Shown: positions 4,225-6,744 of the stretch, piece by piece
Layout: each line of letters begins with the position of its first letter
Numbering within the stretch: the first letter of the stretch is position 1
NCBI GenBank assembly: GCA_030673725.1
Contig: DAOVIL010000028.1
Span: forward strand, 1 to 6,744
Source: Candidatus Aenigmatarchaeota archaeon
GTDB lineage: Archaea; Aenigmatarchaeota; Aenigmatarchaeia; QMZP01
Reading direction: 5' to 3'
DNA length: 6,744 nt
Program-made: the position numbers and the translations under genes
The notes under the pieces: model-generated
What the model saw: only the letters and a program-made list of their open reading frames with translations
What the model was told of the DNA's origin: nothing
Database searches by the model: none

Positions 4225-5289
4225 TTAGATTTTCCTGGTTATTAGGTAATCCACGAACGATTTTAGCTTCTCCTTTGCAGAAGAGTCTGGGATAACGGGG
4301 TTTGCCTCCTCCCAGGCCTCGCTCACCATCTTCTTGGCGAATTCCCTGGCATATTCGACAGATCCCCCCTTCTTGAGGAGGTCAAGCGCTTCCTGCATGA
4401 GCTTGGGGTCCCTTGTATGCATATTGAGTATCTCTTTCAGCCTCTTTCCGTCCTCTGGTTCCAGGGTTTTCATGGCGTGTATGACTATCAGGGTCCTCTT
4501 GCCTTCGGTTATGTCATCACCGAAGCCTTTCTTCTCCATGAACTCCTTTCCGCTGGCGCTGAGTATGTCATCCTGTATCTGGAAGCCCACACCTATCGCT
4601 TCTGCCATCTTCCCTATCTTCTCAATCTGCTCAGGGGTTCCCCCTGACAGTATTGCCGCCAGCTTGGCGGACAGCCTGGCAAGGGTTCCGGTCTTGTAGG
4701 CGCACATCTGGAGATAGCGCTCCTCTGTAAGGCCTTCATCATTCCCCTTATGCCACCAGATGTCCATTGCCTGGCCGAGGTGGATTATAATCATCTCCTG
4801 CGAGAAGGTCTCATATGCCCTGATTAGGATGTCCTTCTCGAAGCTGTCCCTGTTCTTGATGAACACCAGGAAAGGGAGAAAGTACATGAGATTGCCGGCG
4901 TTTATGGCGACATCTATGCCGTAAATGTTGTGGGTGCACGGCTTCCCCCTTCTCATCTCTGACATGTCCTCTATGTCATCCACCATTATGGAGCCGTTGT
5001 GGGCAAGCTCAGGGACCACTACGAAGTCTGCCATCTTCTCAATGTCCCCTCCCATTGCCTCTGCTACCAGGAGGAACATGGCTGGCCTCCACCTCTTGCC
5101 TCCCCTCTTCAGGAAGTCCCAGATGGGGCCTGAGAGGGCCTTCTGGAGTGTCTTGACGTCATATGCATATCTGGCCTTTCCGAATGCCCATTCCAGGTAC
5201 TTCTCGTCAAACTTCTCAGGAAGGTACTTCAATATGCGCTCGTCTATGGATTTTGCCTTCTCTGCCAGGAAATCACTTATGTCTGTCAT
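4225..5289 (-). CDS. Polyprenyl diphosphate synthase (GGPP/longer-chain type)
   Basis: A 354-residue trans-prenyltransferase that condenses isopentenyl diphosphate with an allylic diphosphate; in archaea this supplies C20 or C25 chains for ether lipids, or longer chains for quinones. Motifs in order: GGKRWRP (63-69), first aspartate motif DDIED (104-108) followed by RRGKP (113-117), LGQAMDIWWHKG (171-182), YKTGTLARL (198-206), second motif FQIQDDILS (236-244) and GDDITEGKRTL (257-267). The last Asp of the second motif is Ser244, and residue 99, five before the first motif, is Gly. The start is the ATG at 5289: a TTTAAA box is centred about 27 bases upstream. The longer frame from a TTG at 5361 adds 24 residues that run through both promoters and is discounted. 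Product length is not certain from sequence, so I give no symbol (idsA would be usual). Confidence 0.92.
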   Translation of the reverse strand: MTDISDFLAEKAKSIDERILKYLPEKFDEKYLEWAFGKARYAYDVKTLQKALSGPIWDFLKRGGKRWRPAMFLLVAEAMGGDIEKMADFVVVPELAHNGSIMVDDIEDMSEMRRGKPCTHNIYGIDVAINAGNLMYFLPFLVFIKNRDSFEKDILIRAYETFSQEMIIIHLGQAMDIWWHKGNDEGLTEERYLQMCAYKTGTLARLSAKLAAILSGGTPEQIEKIGKMAEAIGVGFQIQDDILSASGKEFMEKKGFGDDITEGKRTLIVIHAMKTLEPEDGKRLKEILNMHTRDPKLMQEALDLLKKGGSVEYAREFAKKMVSEAWEEANPVIPDSSAKEKLKSFVDYLITRKI

Positions 5290-5313
5290 GATACTTAAAA
5301 TGTGGCATTCGGT

Positions 5314-5319
5314 TTTAAA
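5314..5319 (-). promoter_or_regulatory. TATA box of the polyprenyl synthase gene
   Basis: CATTTAAAACC on the minus strand, centred 27-28 bases before the ATG at 5289, with no SD between. This fits a leaderless or near-leaderless message and supports the shorter reading frame. Confidence 0.6.
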
Positions 5320-5343
5320 TGCGCCCCCTTTCAGCACCAGAGA

Positions 5344-5349
5344 TTTAAA
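5344..5349 (+). promoter_or_regulatory. TATA box of the CBS/zinc-ribbon gene
   Basis: AGATTTAAAGG, centred 24-25 bases before the ATG at 5371, so transcription should start at about the A of the ATG. It lies back to back with the synthase TATA box, 30 bases away, in an 81-base divergent promoter region. Confidence 0.65.
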
Positions 5350-5370
5350 GGAAGGGGACAATAATTATTC

Positions 5371-5907
5371 ATGGTCAAAGTCAAGGATGTAATGAAGAGT
5401 TATGTGGTTACTGTCGGGCCCAAGGCAGCGCTGGACGAAGTCGCCAAGATAATGTCCGCCAACAAGATAGGCTCTGTGGTAGTCGTGGATAACGGGAAGC
5501 CTGTCGGCATAGTGACGGATTTTGATGTGGTCACTGTTGCAGCAAAGAACAAGAACCTGTCTAGCGAGAAGGTCTCTGGCGTCATGAAGAGAAATATGAT
5601 AACTGCTTCTCCAGGCGACGACCTGCTCAAGGCTGTCAGGACGATGGTCAAGAACGGGGTGAAAAGGGCTCCTGTCATTGACGACGGAAGGCTCGTGGGC
5701 ATACTGACCGACAAGGAAGTGCTGATAGCCACGCCGGATATGATTGAGGTCCTCTCTGAAAGGCTCAAGGCCAGGGCAGCCATGCTGCCGTCAAGGGAGA
5801 GCCCAACAATATCAGGCAAATGCGAGGACTGCGGCGGGTACTCAGACGAGCTGAAGCACGCAAATGGCCGCTGGATATGCGAGGACTGCAGGCCTTCTGA
5901 GCCTTAA
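5371..5907 (+). CDS. CBS-pair protein with C-terminal zinc ribbon
   Basis: 178 residues, cytoplasmic. Two CBS domains at about 5-58 and 68-122 make one Bateman module; such modules bind adenosine nucleotides such as AMP, ATP or SAM and act as energy sensors. Each ends in the usual motif: GIVTDFDV (46-53) with Thr49 and Asp52 placed for ribose binding, and GILTDKEV (110-117). After a short helix (124-140), residues 151-173 form a small zinc site, CEDC-x15-CEDC (Cys151, 154, 170, 173). CBS pairs with a zinc ribbon are known in archaea, but their targets are mostly undefined, so no substrate is claimed. It is divergent from the synthase and convergent with the surface protein, and its message is predicted to be leaderless. 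No enzyme domain is attached, so it probably acts through a partner or nucleic acid. Confidence 0.93.
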   Translation: MVKVKDVMKSYVVTVGPKAALDEVAKIMSANKIGSVVVVDNGKPVGIVTDFDVVTVAAKNKNLSSEKVSGVMKRNMITASPGDDLLKAVRTMVKNGVKRAPVIDDGRLVGILTDKEVLIATPDMIEVLSERLKARAAMLPSRESPTISGKCEDCGGYSDELKHANGRWICEDCRPSEP

Positions 5908-6744
5908 CAGTCTAGGTCCATGTCGTCACTCACTTCCCAGTCATTCACAGAATCAGTGTCAGTGCCATCCAGGTCTTTTCTAGTTATGACTTCCCCTGTA
6001 TGGGCTGTTATGTCCCAGCTGGGGTAATTATCATTGTAGCCACCTTCCCAGGCCACGAAGTCCACCTCATTGCCCTCACCGTCCTTGAGTATGAGGTAAT
6101 CCCCACCATTAGTGAGGCCCAAGGTCATTGCTACTGCAGTGAAGCAGTTCCAGTTGTCTGACATGAAATCCGTGTCCCTGGCAAACATGATGTAGCCGTC
6201 TGCCTGTATGATGCCTACGCCAGGTATCGTGAAGGTCTTTGTGTTGTCTGTGATTGTCCAGCCGGATATGTTTATGTTGCTGCCGGTATTGTAGATCTCT
6301 ATCCATTCCCCAATGGAATCGTCCCCTTCCACATCGTAGTATATCTCTGAGAATATGACATGGTTCGTGCTGCATCCCTGGGACTCTGTGGGCTTGTCTG
6401 CTGTCGTTCCGCAGTCATTCGCATCCGTGCAGGTCCTTGTCTGGGTGTCTTCTGAACAGTCGCCCCAGTCAGTGCATGACCAGCTCTCGTTGCATTCCTC
6501 ATCTGGGCATCCAGGGTCGCAGTAGGTGCATTCCCCGTCCACACATTCATTGTCGCATGATTTCGAGCTTCCGTCAGGGCAGGTCTCTACAGTGGAAGGG
6601 CATACTATGCCAGCGCAGGGGTCGCTGGACCCGTGGCCGCTGCAGTCAGGTGTGCATGATGTGCATGTCCCCCCAGAGCATGTGTTTGTGCAGGACACCT
6701 CTGCGTTGTCAGGGCAGACCTTGGTGGAATCTGAACATGTGACG
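5904..6744 (-). CDS. Cysteine-rich surface protein with TSP1-like and lamin-tail domains, C-terminal part
   Basis: The frame is open to the window edge, so the N-terminus, including any signal peptide, is missing; a GTG at 6698 lies within a repeat and is not a credible start. 279 residues are visible. Residues 3-79 hold two copies of a cysteine module repeating every 45 residues (Cys 3/48, 10/55, 18/63, 22/67, 27/72, 30/75, 34/79). Residues 86-124 resemble a thrombospondin type 1 repeat: WSCTDWGDC, QTRTC, then Cys111 and Cys124. Residues 127-235 form a lamin-tail domain (LTD): VIFSEIYYDVEG, GEWIEIYNTGS, NISGWTITD, IPGVGIIQADGYIMFARD and DYLILKDGEGNEVDFVAW. The end is Asp-rich. LTD/TSP1-like combinations are typical of secreted archaeal adhesins or cell-surface proteins; 21 cysteines in 1-124 imply disulfides outside the cell. 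Its stop overlaps that of the CBS gene. Confidence 0.88.
   Translation of the reverse strand, partial: VTCSDSTKVCPDNAEVSCTNTCSGGTCTSCTPDCSGHGSSDPCAGIVCPSTVETCPDGSSKSCDNECVDGECTYCDPGCPDEECNESWSCTDWGDCSEDTQTRTCTDANDCGTTADKPTESQGCSTNHVIFSEIYYDVEGDDSIGEWIEIYNTGSNINISGWTITDNTKTFTIPGVGIIQADGYIMFARDTDFMSDNWNCFTAVAMTLGLTNGGDYLILKDGEGNEVDFVAWEGGYNDNYPSWDITAHTGEVITRKDLDGTDTDSVNDWEVSDDMDLDC
6507..6737 (-). repeat. Tandem 45-residue cysteine module (two copies)
   Basis: Residues 3-34 and 48-79 of the surface protein have identical cysteine spacing (7, 8, 4, 5, 3, 4) and similar sequence (CPD....SC.N.C..G.CT.C.P.C). The first copy is close to the window edge, so more copies may lie beyond it. Confidence 0.85.

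Noticed and set aside
5290..5361. 24-residue N-terminal extension of the polyprenyl synthase from a TTG
   Set aside because: It crosses both promoter boxes of the divergent region and does not resemble the family; the ATG at 5289 has correctly spaced promoter elements.
6372..6698. GTG at 6698 as the start of the surface protein
   Set aside because: The frame is open to the window edge and the cysteine repeat begins upstream of it at residue 3 of the visible part, so this is an internal Val.

Overview
The window comes from an archaeon. The evidence is the L10/P0-type stalk protein, the archaeal form of L1, an Spt5-type NusG, a 56-residue SecE/Sec61-gamma, a polyprenyl diphosphate synthase of the kind used for isoprenoid lipids, and TATA boxes of the TTTAAA type. 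Base composition looks roughly balanced, with frequent ATA and AGG codons. The surface protein combining lamin-tail and thrombospondin-like repeats, and the heavily charged protein tails, recall DPANN-type genomes, but this placement is an inference that 16S rRNA or ribosomal phylogeny would have to settle.

Layout: almost everything from 1 to 5289 lies on the minus strand. In transcription order it reads: polyprenyl synthase (5289-4225), secE (4172-4002, too short for many gene finders), nusG/spt5 (3992-2970), rpl11 (2967-2356), an unrecognised membrane/coiled-coil/basic-tail protein (2322-1798), rpl1 (1726-1052), rpl10 (1049-93), and the first 18 codons of rpl12 (55-1, running off the window). 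On the plus strand a CBS-pair/zinc-ribbon protein (5371-5907) diverges from the synthase gene. Its stop codon overlaps that of a convergent cysteine-rich LTD surface protein (minus, 5904 to beyond 6744, N-terminus missing).

secE-nusG-rpl11-rpl1-rpl10-rpl12 is the classic archaeal cluster joining protein export, transcription elongation and the ribosomal stalk and L1 arm. Two things break the pattern. A membrane protein gene sits between rpl11 and rpl1. NusG, L11 and L10 all carry long Lys/Glu/Ala/Pro tails; the NusG tail is longer than its folded part.

Regulation can be partly read from the sequence. The synthase, the CBS protein and the inserted membrane protein each have a TATA-like box centred about 25-28 bases before the preferred ATG and no Shine-Dalgarno (SD) sequence, so they are probably leaderless. 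rpl1 differs: its TATA box is about 65 bases upstream of the ATG, giving a predicted leader of roughly 40 nt. That leader can fold into two short helices around an asymmetric internal loop, capped by a C(UUCG)G tetraloop, with the whole SD inside the fold. This is the most interesting signal here: a candidate autoregulatory site for ribosomal protein L1. I found no tRNA, rRNA, CRISPR array, insertion sequence or clear terminator, and no gene-free stretch longer than 81 bases.
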